NCBI GenBank assembly: GCA_020832225.1
Contig: JAFIFA010000017.1
Location: 1-38,811, forward strand
Direction of reading: 5' to 3'
Length of the DNA stretch: 38,811 nucleotides
Source: Balneolaceae bacterium
GTDB taxonomy: Bacteria; Bacteroidota; Rhodothermia; Balneolales; Balneolaceae
The notes beneath the pieces are model-generated. The model was not told where the DNA came from. It did not search any database and saw only the letters and a program-made list of their open reading frames with translations. Shown in pieces: positions 9,512 through 18,409 of the stretch. A program made the translations under genes and the position numbers. Each line of letters starts with the position of its first letter. Position 1 is the first letter of the stretch.

Positions 9512-10198
9512 ATGGATCAATATGCACCATACTCTGACAGCAGAGAGACGTGCCTGGTGAGGGGAAAGTCGGGGATAATCTATCCCGGAGTGAGGGTGGA
9601 GAACATCTCCTATCCACTTACTATTACATCCATACAAGCCGCCGTCTGCAGCTGCCTCGCAAATGGTGATACACCGGAATCCTACTCAATCACCAACGGA
9701 TCACAAAGACCTGAACTGCTCTCTTTCTGGACAGCAACATTCAGCATGGAGGAGCGCGCGAGTTACGGTTCTGAAGAACCACGCTTTAACCCGCTCATCT
9801 CTATTGAATCCAATATCGGCGGGGAGCTGACTGACCTCTGCTCAAAAGCAGTCACCATTCACTCCGGATTTCCCGTCTCCTCACTTCTCAAGGTAGCCGA
9901 TGGGTATATACCCGGAGCCAATGTTGAGGTGGAGGCGTGGGCCCTTGGCTTGTGTGCAGAGAGGGTTTCCATTTCCAGGGCCATTGCTGCCGGTTACACT
10001 GAATTTGAGTCGATCCATGTCCATGCGCCAAAAAGCGATTTCAGCAGCCCGTGCGGCGCCTGCCGGCAAGTTTTGAACGAGTTCATGCCCACCGGAGTTG
10101 TTGAAATGCACCATGGAGACGGTTCACTATCCAAACATATCACTTCACACCTGTTGCCACACGGCTTTATCTCTGAGGAATTAACAAGGAAGATATGA
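9512..10198 (+). CDS. cdd: Cytidine deaminase with degenerate N-terminal and catalytic C-terminal domain
   Basis: Zinc enzyme converting cytidine or deoxycytidine to uridine in pyrimidine salvage. The 228-residue protein contains two related halves. Residues about 4-60 (YAPYS, then VENISYPLTITSIQAAV) match the family's substrate-binding region, but the catalytic CAE is replaced by TSI. Residues about 105-215 hold the active site: Cys148-Ala-Glu150 (GLCAER) and Cys181/Cys184 in SPCGACRQ. In E. coli CDA the catalytic half comes first and the degenerate half second; here the order is reversed. It lies 7 bases after the GH3 gene and overlaps the next gene by four bases (ATGA), so the three are probably one transcript. 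The call as a deaminase is firm; the exact nucleoside substrate is not. Confidence 0.85.
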   Translation: MDQYAPYSDSRETCLVRGKSGIIYPGVRVENISYPLTITSIQAAVCSCLANGDTPESYSITNGSQRPELLSFWTATFSMEERASYGSEEPRFNPLISIESNIGGELTDLCSKAVTIHSGFPVSSLLKVADGYIPGANVEVEAWALGLCAERVSISRAIAAGYTEFESIHVHAPKSDFSSPCGACRQVLNEFMPTGVVEMHHGDGSLSKHITSHLLPHGFISEELTRKI

Positions 10199-10812
10199 AT
10201 TTCATCGCAGTACTCGACTTTCAACACCTAGACAACGGTATTTTTCTAACCGCCTTCGCCCGCTCTCTTGCCAGACGCAAAAAAAGGGGCATCATCATTC
10301 ACAGCGATAGCGAATATACTGACCGTCTGATCCAGACAGGAATGATGCGGGAGGATGCCATGCGAAGATCCATCCGCGATCTGAATCACAGGCTGGTTGC
10401 ACTATTTGCCGATCAGGGGGTTCCAACCATCGCACTTAATGGCTATCAAAAAGCGATGGTTACAGCCGGCAACGGAACTACTCTTTCGATCAACAGAAAT
10501 GAGATCGACCGACTTCCCGAGCAGCCAATGCTTCTTTTATCCGGGCTTGCTCATTCACCGGACAGTAATCTCCCAACACCGGTGAGCCTGCCCGATTTTG
10601 CTTTTAGTCTTCAGCGAACATACTCTGTGGACGCCATTACGCTGTTCAGTACCAGTGAATCGTCTTCGATCATCAAATCGGACCTTCCAAAAAGAGTGGC
10701 TCTGGGTGACGCAGATTCTGATTTCCTTGAAGAGCATATCCCGGAAAGTTTTCACGGTAGAGATGAAACGGTAATTCTATCCACGGCAGACGCTTTTGGG
10801 AAAGATGAGTAA
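10195..10812 (+). CDS. Degenerate amino-acid-kinase-like protein of unknown function
   Basis: The 205-residue protein has no certain family. Residues about 35-85 (IIIHSD, then DLNHRLVALFADQGVPTIALNG) resemble the part of acetylglutamate or aspartate kinases running from the phosphate-binding strand to the helix before the substrate loop. The glycine-rich VHGGG is replaced by IHSDS. The protein is also shorter than a full kinase (about 260 residues), and I find no clear ATP-binding C-terminal part. It may therefore be a non-catalytic relative, or the likeness may be accidental. Its start overlaps the deaminase stop (ATGA), indicating translational coupling, and it closes the three-gene run. 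The next gene is convergent, 16 bases away. Confidence 0.55.
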   Translation: MNFIAVLDFQHLDNGIFLTAFARSLARRKKRGIIIHSDSEYTDRLIQTGMMREDAMRRSIRDLNHRLVALFADQGVPTIALNGYQKAMVTAGNGTTLSINRNEIDRLPEQPMLLLSGLAHSPDSNLPTPVSLPDFAFSLQRTYSVDAITLFSTSESSSIIKSDLPKRVALGDADSDFLEEHIPESFHGRDETVILSTADAFGKDE

Positions 10813-10828
10813 ATCCATCCCTGTATTT

Positions 10829-11617
10829 CTAATCACCCTTTTCCAACAGAACAAAACGATAACCCGCTTCCCTGAGCTTCGGAACGGCAGCCTTTAATCC
10901 ATCCAGTGTACCATTTTCCGGACGATTCATGTGCAGGAGTACGATATCTCCGCTCCCGGCATCCATAAGATTCGACTTAATCTCCCCGGCAGATAGTTTA
11001 CCTCCACCATCTCCGTTAACAGTGAAGCCAGCCACCGTAAGTCCCATTCGTTCTGCAATTTTCAGGCAAACTTCATCGTAGTGCGCCGTTCCCGATCGAA
11101 AAAGATGAGTTTCGCGACCTGTAATCTCACGAATAAGCCGGTCATTACGAGCAATTTCATCAAAAATCTCCACTACAGAACCGGTACCCTCAATCTCTTC
11201 TGCCTCTCTCCCATCTGCTGAGCAGGGAAGATGTCGGTATCCATGGTTTTCAATTTTAAAAAGCGGGTTGTCAGAGAGTCTAACGGTCAATTCCGGATGG
11301 TTGGCGATCCAGATGCCGCTCAGGAACAGCGTGGCCGGAATCTTTTCCTCCTTCAGCCAGTTGATCAAACCTTCATCTGCGTCTCCGCCACAGGCATCAA
11401 ATGTTAGCGCAATTTCCTTGTTTTGATCCCCCGGTATCTTCTCTTTTATCAGCTCATGATTCATACCCCAAAACTCAGGCTGCAAATCTTCAAGCCCCTC
11501 AAGTACCTCATTACGGTTAAACCGTTCATCTTCGATATAGAAATCGGCAGATAGAAGAATCAATACAAACAGATAGATAAAGCTCGGGAAGCTATGTTTT
11601 AATGTAAAAAACGACAT
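10829..11617 (-). CDS. Polysaccharide deacetylase (NodB/CE4 fold), exported or membrane-anchored
   Basis: Zinc-dependent de-N-acetylase type enzyme. The 262-residue protein begins with a hydrophobic segment (residues about 8-25), so it acts outside the cytoplasm. The NodB core is readable: IALTFDACGG with Asp74, the metal-binding pair in ENHGYRHL (His125 and His129), FRSGTAHYDE with Arg174, and the C-terminal LLHM His229. The TFDACGG variant of motif 1 (instead of TFDDG) marks a subgroup in which the second Asp is replaced. Likely targets are peptidoglycan or another N-acetylated glycan; the neighbouring GH3 and lytic transglycosylase genes fit wall metabolism. It is divergent from the transglycosylase gene across 236 bases with no other gene. 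Confidence 0.85.
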   Translation of the reverse strand: MSFFTLKHSFPSFIYLFVLILLSADFYIEDERFNRNEVLEGLEDLQPEFWGMNHELIKEKIPGDQNKEIALTFDACGGDADEGLINWLKEEKIPATLFLSGIWIANHPELTVRLSDNPLFKIENHGYRHLPCSADGREAEEIEGTGSVVEIFDEIARNDRLIREITGRETHLFRSGTAHYDEVCLKIAERMGLTVAGFTVNGDGGGKLSAGEIKSNLMDAGSGDIVLLHMNRPENGTLDGLKAAVPKLREAGYRFVLLEKGD

Positions 11618-11853
11618 CTTTTTATCTGGAAAACTGATCGTTGCTATCGGACTAAGGCTATTCTGCCGATAAATATTTTTAGCACCTCACAATGAACCCT
11701 GCAGTTGAAAGTTATCAGATTATAACGGGTTCGCAAGCAGGCCACGAAATAATGTCATGAATCGTTCCGGGGCGCTTGCTCTTTTAGTTATTAGTTGATT
11801 TATTAAACATACAAAAGACGCACGATCATCATTACAGACGACAGAGAACTCTT

Positions 11854-12669
11854 ATGAAACAGCTTACCACCCCCCTGACTGCCATTATGGTGTGTCTTAT
11901 GATTACCTTGCAGGCCTCAAGCCTTTCTGCACAACAGAATGGGCCACTCGCTGCACTAACCACCCCCAATGATCCGGTACCGGAAGAGTTGAGGGGAAAT
12001 ATCACCAAACTAATTGAACATTTTGACAGCAAGGGTGTGGACCTGAAATCCCTGCTTGAAGACCCCCGTTTTGAGTATTACGAAGGGATTACACAGCGAT
12101 TTACCCGTTCTGCCGAGCGCCGAACGCCCACTTTTGAGGAGTATAAGCGCATTCTCGGTTTCGACGCCAAAAAGCGTCAGATCAAAGCGTTTATCACCGA
12201 GCATGAAAAGCAGCTGATCAAAGCAGAAGAAGAGTATGATATACCCAGATACGTCATTGCGGCGATTATTGGGGTTGAATCCGATTTTGGACAGAATATT
12301 GGCCGTTTCAATCCGCTCAATGCCTATGTATCGATGATTGCCGAGGATTACCGTGCAGATTTTGCCAGGGCACAGCTTGAGGAGCTGCTTCAATTTACCG
12401 AGCGAAAAGAGATCGATGTTTTTGAGCTCAAGTCGAGCTATGCGGGCGCCATGTCGTTTGCACAGTTTATCCCCTACTCCATCAATCGCTGGTGGGTTGG
12501 CGACGACATTTTTGATATGAACAACAACATCCTCTCAATTGGCAACTACCTCGCCCACTTCAAGGGCGTAACCGGAAGCCTTGAACGCGCTGTCTTCCGC
12601 TATAATCCAAGCCAGCTATACACTGATGCTGTACTTGCGCTGGCCAATGAAGCTGAAGCGATGTTTTAA
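11854..12669 (+). CDS. Periplasmic lytic murein transglycosylase, MltB type
   Basis: Cleaves the MurNAc-GlcNAc bond of peptidoglycan with formation of 1,6-anhydro-MurNAc. The 271-residue protein begins with a signal peptide (cleavage near SLSAQ, about residue 27) and lacks a lipobox cysteine at the cleavage site, unlike E. coli MltB. The catalytic Glu is Glu142 in IIGVESDFGQN. A second family block, SSYAGAMSFAQFIPYSI, and the later FRYNPSQLY complete the active-site groove. It is shorter than typical MltB and lacks a C-terminal peptidoglycan-binding domain. A strong terminator follows at 12696-12731. Confidence 0.9.
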   Translation: MKQLTTPLTAIMVCLMITLQASSLSAQQNGPLAALTTPNDPVPEELRGNITKLIEHFDSKGVDLKSLLEDPRFEYYEGITQRFTRSAERRTPTFEEYKRILGFDAKKRQIKAFITEHEKQLIKAEEEYDIPRYVIAAIIGVESDFGQNIGRFNPLNAYVSMIAEDYRADFARAQLEELLQFTERKEIDVFELKSSYAGAMSFAQFIPYSINRWWVGDDIFDMNNNILSIGNYLAHFKGVTGSLERAVFRYNPSQLYTDAVLALANEAEAMF

Positions 12670-12695
12670 TCACTTTAATTCTTTTGGGGTTACGT

Positions 12696-12731
12696 AAAAA
12701 AACCGGTCGGTAAAAGCTGTCCGGTTTTTTT
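12696..12731. terminator. Bidirectional rho-independent terminator
   Basis: Perfect 11-bp stem (12696-12706 with 12721-12731): seven A then CCGG pairing with CCGG then seven T, loop of 14. It sits between the convergent transglycosylase and phospholipase D genes and would work in both directions. Confidence 0.92.
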
Positions 12732-12754
12732 GTGTTTGAAAATCATCCTTGTGA

Positions 12755-14047
12755 TTAAAGATATGGACCCAAAACCGCTGCATTGATTCTACCAGCTATC
12801 TTCTGCCAAAGCGGACGCCCTTCCCACATCTCCAGAGTAATCTGCTCAGACTCTTCAAGGTTTTGATCGAAATAGTCGTTCATCTCCGCAGCAAACTCTT
12901 CACTAATCAGATTGACGTTCGTTTCGTCATTAAGACGAAAGGAGCGGTTGTCGAAGTTGGTGGAGCCTACCGACACATAGCTGTCATCAACCAGTAGTAG
13001 TTTGGCGTGATACATGGTTGGCTGGTACTCAAAGATCTCAATACCGGCCCGCAGCAGGTCGCCCCACAATGTTTGGGACGCATACCTCAGGTAGTTCTGA
13101 TCGATCTTTTCACCCGGAACAAGGATCTGAACATCCACACCCCTCTCTTTAGTCTCTACCAGCGCTTCTATGAATTTTTGATCCGGAAAAAAGTAGGCCG
13201 AACCGATACGCACACGCTCCTCGGCCGATGAAATTGCATGCAACATCATTTTCCGAACCAGGTGTTTCCCTTCACGGGGATGGCTGGTTGTAATCTGAGC
13301 CTTTACGGAACCGGCTGAGTCAGACTCAGAGTACCATCTATCCCCCGTCAGTAGTTTGCCTTTTGCAGAGACCCAGTTTTCAGAAAAAGACCCCTGCATT
13401 TCGCTGACTATTGGCCCCTCAAACCGAAAATGAAAATCCTTGTACCCGCCATCTTCAGGAGCCGGAAGCCAGTCATCGGCAGTGTTCGCTCCACCGGTGA
13501 AGCCAACTTTTCCATCAACCACAAGAATCTTTCGGTGAGTTCGATAGTTAAAACGAGCCATTTGATACCAGGCGGGTTCCCTCCATCGAACCACCTTCAC
13601 ACCGGCCTCCTCCATCATGCTTAATTGTTCATCGGTAGCCAGCACCGATCCAATATAGTCCATTATAAAACGCACATCGACCCCTCTTTCAGCGGCCTCA
13701 GATAGCGCTTCAGCCATTGGTGTTCCCACATCTTCGTCCCAATAGTTGAAGGTCTCTTTGGTGATGCTCCACTCTGCTTCTTCGATCTCCTCAAGCATCG
13801 CCCCAAAAATATCTTCACCCCTGTTCAGGATCTCAACCCGGTTGCCCTCACTCCATGCGCTGCCGGTGAGAATTCCGCTCTCCTTCATAAATGCCGGATC
13901 ATCCACGGAATAACTGTAGGGAATACTCTCTGTAATACGGATCTCTTTCGGCGTGGCATTAAAAAATAGTACGGAGGCCAGCAGATAAAGAGCAAGCAAC
14001 CCGATAACGGATAGAATGATCGTTCTCAGCCTGATCTTAAATTTCAT
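12755..14047 (-). CDS. Phospholipase D / cardiolipin synthase-like membrane protein
   Basis: Two HKD half-sites form one active site. With the start at 14047, the first is HRKILVVDG (His171, Lys173, Asp178) and the second HAKLLLVDD (His347, Lys349, Asp354), each followed by the GG/GSTN element. Enzymes of this class join phosphatidylglycerol units to cardiolipin or act as phospholipase D. One N-terminal transmembrane segment (IILSVIGLLALYLLASVLFF) is followed by the catalytic part; classical Cls usually has two. I prefer ATG at 14047 to the in-frame GTG at 14053. The 430-residue length is within range for the family. Cardiolipin synthase is the likeliest role, but a different phosphatidyltransferase is possible. 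Confidence 0.85.
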   Translation of the reverse strand: MKFKIRLRTIILSVIGLLALYLLASVLFFNATPKEIRITESIPYSYSVDDPAFMKESGILTGSAWSEGNRVEILNRGEDIFGAMLEEIEEAEWSITKETFNYWDEDVGTPMAEALSEAAERGVDVRFIMDYIGSVLATDEQLSMMEEAGVKVVRWREPAWYQMARFNYRTHRKILVVDGKVGFTGGANTADDWLPAPEDGGYKDFHFRFEGPIVSEMQGSFSENWVSAKGKLLTGDRWYSESDSAGSVKAQITTSHPREGKHLVRKMMLHAISSAEERVRIGSAYFFPDQKFIEALVETKERGVDVQILVPGEKIDQNYLRYASQTLWGDLLRAGIEIFEYQPTMYHAKLLLVDDSYVSVGSTNFDNRSFRLNDETNVNLISEEFAAEMNDYFDQNLEESEQITLEMWEGRPLWQKIAGRINAAVLGPYL

Positions 14048-14143
14048 ATTCACCTTACCAGTTTTTTGACTATTTATTATTCACTTATACTCCCCTCTCA
14101 GGTTTTATGAGTGAAAGCTTTTCTGAATGTGCTCCCTTCAGAA

Positions 14144-14181
14144 ATAAAAAAGGGTACAGGAATTAAAAATCCTATACCCTT
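14144..14181 (-). terminator. Rho-independent terminator for the 1133-residue amidohydrolase gene
   Basis: A 12-bp stem with one mismatch (14150-14161 with 14170-14181), 8-base loop, followed on the minus strand by six T (complement of 14145-14150). It begins about 25 bases after the stop codon. Confidence 0.88.
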
Positions 14182-14206
14182 CCAAATCAATGTTTGCAGC
14201 AATTCG

Positions 14207-17200
14207 TTAGTCATTCAAGAGATGAAGTCCCGGCAAACCATTTGGCTCTTCCTGCTGGAACCAGAGGCGACCAACTGCATGTTGACGTGGCCAGACCTCG
14301 TTGAGGGTATCTCCATCGTAAAGACGACCGTTTTTCATCACTTCTCGAATCGTGTTTGTATTTCGGATATTCTCAAGTGGATCTCTGTCCAAGATCAAAA
14401 GATCGGCAAGTTTGCCCTCCTCAATGGTTCCGATATCGCCATCAAGACCGAGCGCTTCTGCACCCTGAATGGTTGCGATTCGCAAGGCAGCGTGCGGGTC
14501 CATATCGTCCCAGGCCATCGCCCAGAGCTCCCAGTGGTAGCCAAGTCCCTGCAGCTGACCGTGACTTCCAACTCCACTTATTCCACCGGCCTCGTAAAGT
14601 TCCTTAACCGTTCGCGATTGACGATCCATCACATACTCATCTTCATGGAACCAACCTGCTCCTCTTCGGAGTGCTTTTCCATCCAGGTCGGGGCGAGGTG
14701 TGAAATGGCGCAGTTTCGGATCGTTTGCCGCATCTTCGGTCATGAAGAAGTAGTTTTCAGCCCATGGCCCACCATAGGTAACCAGCAGTGTAGGTGTGTA
14801 GGCCATTTGTGATTCGGCCGTTACCTGAATAACGTCGTTGTATACCGGCGAAATCGGGTAGTTATGCTCCTGCCCCGGGTATCCGTCGATTAGCTGAGTA
14901 AGGTTCAATTTCATATCGAGTGACCCCTCAGTAGTAGGCATCAGCTCCTGCTCCTTTGCAGCTTTCAAAATCCATTGACGCTGCTCCCGGTTACCGGCAA
15001 CATACATCTTGATCGTCTTGGTGTTGTAGTATTTGCTATACCGTTTCAACACGTCGCGTGCATGATCAAGATTTCGGATCTGCTCGTTCCAGAATACTCC
15101 CGGGCCTGTTTGATAAATTCGGGGACCCAGAATTGAACCGGCGGTAACCTGATCAGCGTATGTGAGAAGGTCGGTTGTTCCTGTTTGAGGATCACGGATC
15201 GTTGTTACACCGTAGGCAAGATTGGCCATAAACGACCAGATTTGTGGCTGATGGAGGTTCCGGAATGGCCTCACGTGGGCATGTGTATCCACAAACCCGG
15301 GGATAATCGTCTTTCCGCTTACGTCGCGTTCATCAGCACCTGACGGTATATCCACGCTTCCGCGCTCGCCAACCGCTTCAATTCGGTTGTCTCGGATTAC
15401 AATATCCGCATTCTCAATAACCTCATAACCGTTCATCGTAATTACGGTTGCGCCTCGCAGTGCAAGAACGCCTTCCGGAATATCACGCTCGGCACGGATT
15501 TCAATAGCCATCTCTACCGGTTCATAGTCCTCAGGGCGATCATCGTTCTCTTCAGACTCTCCGTTTTCCGGATCCTCCTCATCGCCATTCTCGCCATTTT
15601 CACCGTTTTCACCATTCTCACCCTCTTCCTCTTCAGCTTCCTCCTTCAGGCGGTCATACTCCTCCTGCTCGCGCTTGCGCTCCTGAGCGTCATCCAGATT
15701 GTATGTGAAGAATCCGTTTCCAATCGACCAGTGAATGGTTCGGCCGTCCCAGCCCCATGCAGGAAACTGTCCACCAATATCGGTCAGTCTGGATACAGGG
15801 AAAGATGCGTTTGATGGATTCCCAACGTTGATCGTCTTCGCCTCACCCGCTCTTGGAATAGTAACGGTATAGATATCGCTGCCAACCTGAGCCAATGCCT
15901 GATCGCCTTGTGGTGCCTTAAAGATTGCAGATGCCCGAGTGGGCTGAGTCTGACCCGGAGGTGAACTACCGGTAACTGCAACATGGCGCTGCTCATCAGT
16001 ACCGTCAAAACGGATGGAGATGAGTCCTCGCTGACCGTGATTGAGATAGATTCGATCATCATCCTTCACAAAATGTGGATTACTGCGGCCATTGGTACTT
16101 GCAATAAAGTTTAGTGAACCACCATCAGACGGGATCCAGACAAACTCATCTGCCGCGAATGGCACAAAGGGTCCGGGCGACTCGTGGTAGACACGCTTAT
16201 CACCACGTATGGCTACAATACGGTCCTGCGTTTTGGACCACGCAATCTGCTGATAGATGCCGGGTTCCTCTGTAAGGCGCTGAGCACTTCTTCGGCCATC
16301 AGATCGCTTTCTGTAGATATGACCTCCCTCTTCGGGATCCCATGTTGCAAATGCAATCCAACGCCCATCTGGAGACCAGGCCGGGAATGCCTCAACCATA
16401 TCCAGTTCAGTAAGTTTCTGTGGGGTTCCGTCCGGAAGGTCCATCACGTAGAGATCATTCAGAACAGTAAAGGCCAGTTTACTTCCGTCAGGTGATGGTA
16501 CACCATCACGGATCTGTCTCGCTATAAACTCAGAGTCGTCCTCAATCGGGTACTTGAATTCAAGTCTTGGACCAAGATCGAGTTCCATATCAATCTCGAA
16601 TGGAATTTCAGATGCCTCAGCTCCCGGCTGAACAGGGACTTTCCAGATTCGACCGCCAAAAGTGGTAATAACAGCCTCATTATCCGGCGTAAAACTCATG
16701 GAAGGAAGAACATCGCGTGTAGCCCTTGACTCCTGATCATCCCGCTGAATCGGATAGGCCAGCCATCTTTCATCACCGGTTTCGAGATCACGGATTCTGA
16801 GACCGGTCTCCTGATCCTGACGGGTTCCGTAAACCAGATATTTCCCGTCGGAAGAGAGAGTGGGGCGAAATGCAGAGCCCTGACGTGCAGTTTGTGTGTG
16901 TCGTTCGCCTGTTTCCAGATCGATCTTTGCAATCTGGTACTGTGGCAGGATGGCGTTGTAGCTCCAGTCTCCTGTACGTTGTGAGAACCAGACATATTGG
17001 TCATCTCCACCAAAAGCAGGTTCTACCGTTTTCAGATTGCTTGGCCCGCCAACAAACTCCGTACCACTGCCGCCATCAACGTGGTACATCCAGAGCTTAT
17101 GGACACCGCTTCTCAGCCCGGTTCTGGCAGCAATGATATAATTGCCATCAGGTGTGTAAATTGGTGACTGCATCCGGAAGTTATTACCTCGCGTTCGCTG

Positions 17201-17608
17201 TTCTACATCACCGGTTTCCCGGTCCAATATCCAGATATTGTCGCCGCCGCTGCGGTCTGAGATAAAGACAATTTTATCTCCGTCCGGATTGTATGATGGC
17301 TGAGAATCGAACGCCATTCCACTTGTGAGCTGTTTCGCTTCTCCGCCCTCCATCGGCATTTCGAAAAGATTGCCCATATACTCAAATACAATCGTCTCTC
17401 CGGATGGATGAACATCGAGTGATATCCATGTACCTTCATTCGACTGTATGTGAACCGTACGATCCGGCTCGATAGGAAGATCTTTATGGCTCGGTTCAAG
17501 GCCGTTATCATTTCCGGAATCCTGGGCAACCAAAGATTGCGGAATTGAGAAGGCAGCCAGAACCAATAACGTTGAGAACAACAGGGTCTGTAGCACTTTC
17601 ATAGTCAT
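14207..17608 (-). CDS. Secreted TolB-type beta-propeller plus amidohydrolase protein
   Basis: The 1133-residue exported protein has three parts. After a signal peptide (cleavage near SLVAQ) come about 600 residues of PD40/TolB-like propeller repeats, with recurrent phrases such as PDGKYLVYG, PSPDGSKLAF and WSPDGRWIAF. A very acidic linker (about 650-690) contains EEEEGENGENGENG, encoded by a 9-bp tandem repeat. The C-terminal 400 residues are a metal-dependent amidohydrolase: GFVDTHAHV with His776 and His778, IKMYVAG with the probable carbamylated Lys, and the C-terminal GTIEEGKLADLLILDRDPLENI. Proteins with this layout are common in Balneolota/Bacteroidota and are thought to be peptidase- or imidazolonepropionase-like. 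The substrate is unknown. The start is either 17608 or the ATG two codons later. Confidence 0.88.
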   Translation of the reverse strand: MTMKVLQTLLFSTLLVLAAFSIPQSLVAQDSGNDNGLEPSHKDLPIEPDRTVHIQSNEGTWISLDVHPSGETIVFEYMGNLFEMPMEGGEAKQLTSGMAFDSQPSYNPDGDKIVFISDRSGGDNIWILDRETGDVEQRTRGNNFRMQSPIYTPDGNYIIAARTGLRSGVHKLWMYHVDGGSGTEFVGGPSNLKTVEPAFGGDDQYVWFSQRTGDWSYNAILPQYQIAKIDLETGERHTQTARQGSAFRPTLSSDGKYLVYGTRQDQETGLRIRDLETGDERWLAYPIQRDDQESRATRDVLPSMSFTPDNEAVITTFGGRIWKVPVQPGAEASEIPFEIDMELDLGPRLEFKYPIEDDSEFIARQIRDGVPSPDGSKLAFTVLNDLYVMDLPDGTPQKLTELDMVEAFPAWSPDGRWIAFATWDPEEGGHIYRKRSDGRRSAQRLTEEPGIYQQIAWSKTQDRIVAIRGDKRVYHESPGPFVPFAADEFVWIPSDGGSLNFIASTNGRSNPHFVKDDDRIYLNHGQRGLISIRFDGTDEQRHVAVTGSSPPGQTQPTRASAIFKAPQGDQALAQVGSDIYTVTIPRAGEAKTINVGNPSNASFPVSRLTDIGGQFPAWGWDGRTIHWSIGNGFFTYNLDDAQERKREQEEYDRLKEEAEEEEGENGENGENGENGDEEDPENGESEENDDRPEDYEPVEMAIEIRAERDIPEGVLALRGATVITMNGYEVIENADIVIRDNRIEAVGERGSVDIPSGADERDVSGKTIIPGFVDTHAHVRPFRNLHQPQIWSFMANLAYGVTTIRDPQTGTTDLLTYADQVTAGSILGPRIYQTGPGVFWNEQIRNLDHARDVLKRYSKYYNTKTIKMYVAGNREQRQWILKAAKEQELMPTTEGSLDMKLNLTQLIDGYPGQEHNYPISPVYNDVIQVTAESQMAYTPTLLVTYGGPWAENYFFMTEDAANDPKLRHFTPRPDLDGKALRRGAGWFHEDEYVMDRQSRTVKELYEAGGISGVGSHGQLQGLGYHWELWAMAWDDMDPHAALRIATIQGAEALGLDGDIGTIEEGKLADLLILDRDPLENIRNTNTIREVMKNGRLYDGDTLNEVWPRQHAVGRLWFQQEEPNGLPGLHLLND
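15584..15619. repeat. Four-unit 9-bp tandem repeat inside the amidohydrolase linker
   Basis: Units GCCATTCTC, GCCATTTTC, ACCGTTTTC and ACCATTCTC encode GEN repeats on the minus strand. Being in frame, copy changes would alter linker length by three residues without breaking the gene. Confidence 0.8.
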
Positions 17609-17765
17609 AGACAGGTTAAGATGATTGATTAGAGGAAAAATTTACGAAAGTGAGTGCGGAGCTTTTGTAAAAGAAAATATTTACGGGTTCGATGATTCAC
17701 GCACGACCGCACTCTCAATTACTAACTATACAGGGCTCTTTTGAGTTCAACCTTCTCAAAAATGA

Positions 17766-17790
17766 AAATGCCGGCAGTAAACCGGCATTT
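17766..17790 (-). terminator. Terminator hairpin downstream of the DoxX gene
   Basis: AAATGCCGG (17766-17774) pairs perfectly with CCGGCATTT (17782-17790), loop of 7. On the minus strand it is followed by TTTCATTTTTG. It begins about 27 bases after the DoxX stop. Confidence 0.85.
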
Positions 17791-17816
17791 CGTTAAAGAT
17801 TTTTAAGAGAGGTCGA

Positions 17817-18212
17817 TCACGATTTGCCGGTCATACCATCCACTGAGTATTTACCGCTGCCAATTATCGCCAGCGCCAATGTTGCAAAAAGGAGCATCAG
17901 ATCGAGACGTGCAGCTCCAAAACCTTCACCCATTTTAGTGGTCAGAAGCGCAACTACCATAATTACGGCGAGTAGCAGATTCGGAATTCTGGCCCACGCT
18001 CCGAAAAGGACCATCAGTCCACCAACAAACTCAACCAGTGCAACAACCCACGCCATCAGGCCCGCCATCGGAATTCCGATATTACCGAAAAAATCTTGTG
18101 TACCCTCAATACCGGTTAGTTTACCCCAGCCTGCAAAGATGAAGATAAGGCCAACTCCGATTCGAAGTAACAGGGGTGCCAGGTCGTGATATTTACTTAA
18201 ACTTTTGTTCAT
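17817..18212 (-). CDS. DoxX family membrane protein
   Basis: Small four-helix membrane protein (131 residues). The N-terminal phrase LAPLLLRIGVGLIFIFAGWGKLTG is the DoxX/SURF4-like signature. Three further hydrophobic helices follow, including AGLMAWVVALVEFVGGLMVLFGAWAR. DoxX relatives are linked to respiration or redox homeostasis, but the exact activity of this branch is not established. I start at the ATG at 18212; an upstream in-frame start at 18260 would add 16 residues that do not look like the family. It is divergent from the duplicated secreted protein at 18410, with about 200 bases between them. Confidence 0.88.
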   Translation of the reverse strand: MNKSLSKYHDLAPLLLRIGVGLIFIFAGWGKLTGIEGTQDFFGNIGIPMAGLMAWVVALVEFVGGLMVLFGAWARIPNLLLAVIMVVALLTTKMGEGFGAARLDLMLLFATLALAIIGSGKYSVDGMTGKS

Positions 18213-18409
18213 AATGTACCACCAGATATTTATTTGATTGATTTGTTTTAGCATCAACATCAGATGCTTCTAAATTAAACGGTTTCGTCAGAATTGCAAG
18301 AGGCTTGAATTGGGGTAACGAGATGCGGGAATTGAATTTCTGAACAAAAACCTGTATTTGGTATGAAGCCTTTTTAACATCGATCAGATCTACAAAACGG
18401 ATCACACAT

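Noticed and set aside
14111-14812. 233-codon open frame on the plus strand
   Set aside because: It overlaps a terminator and the C-terminal part of the amidohydrolase on the opposite strand; the peptide has no recognisable pattern.
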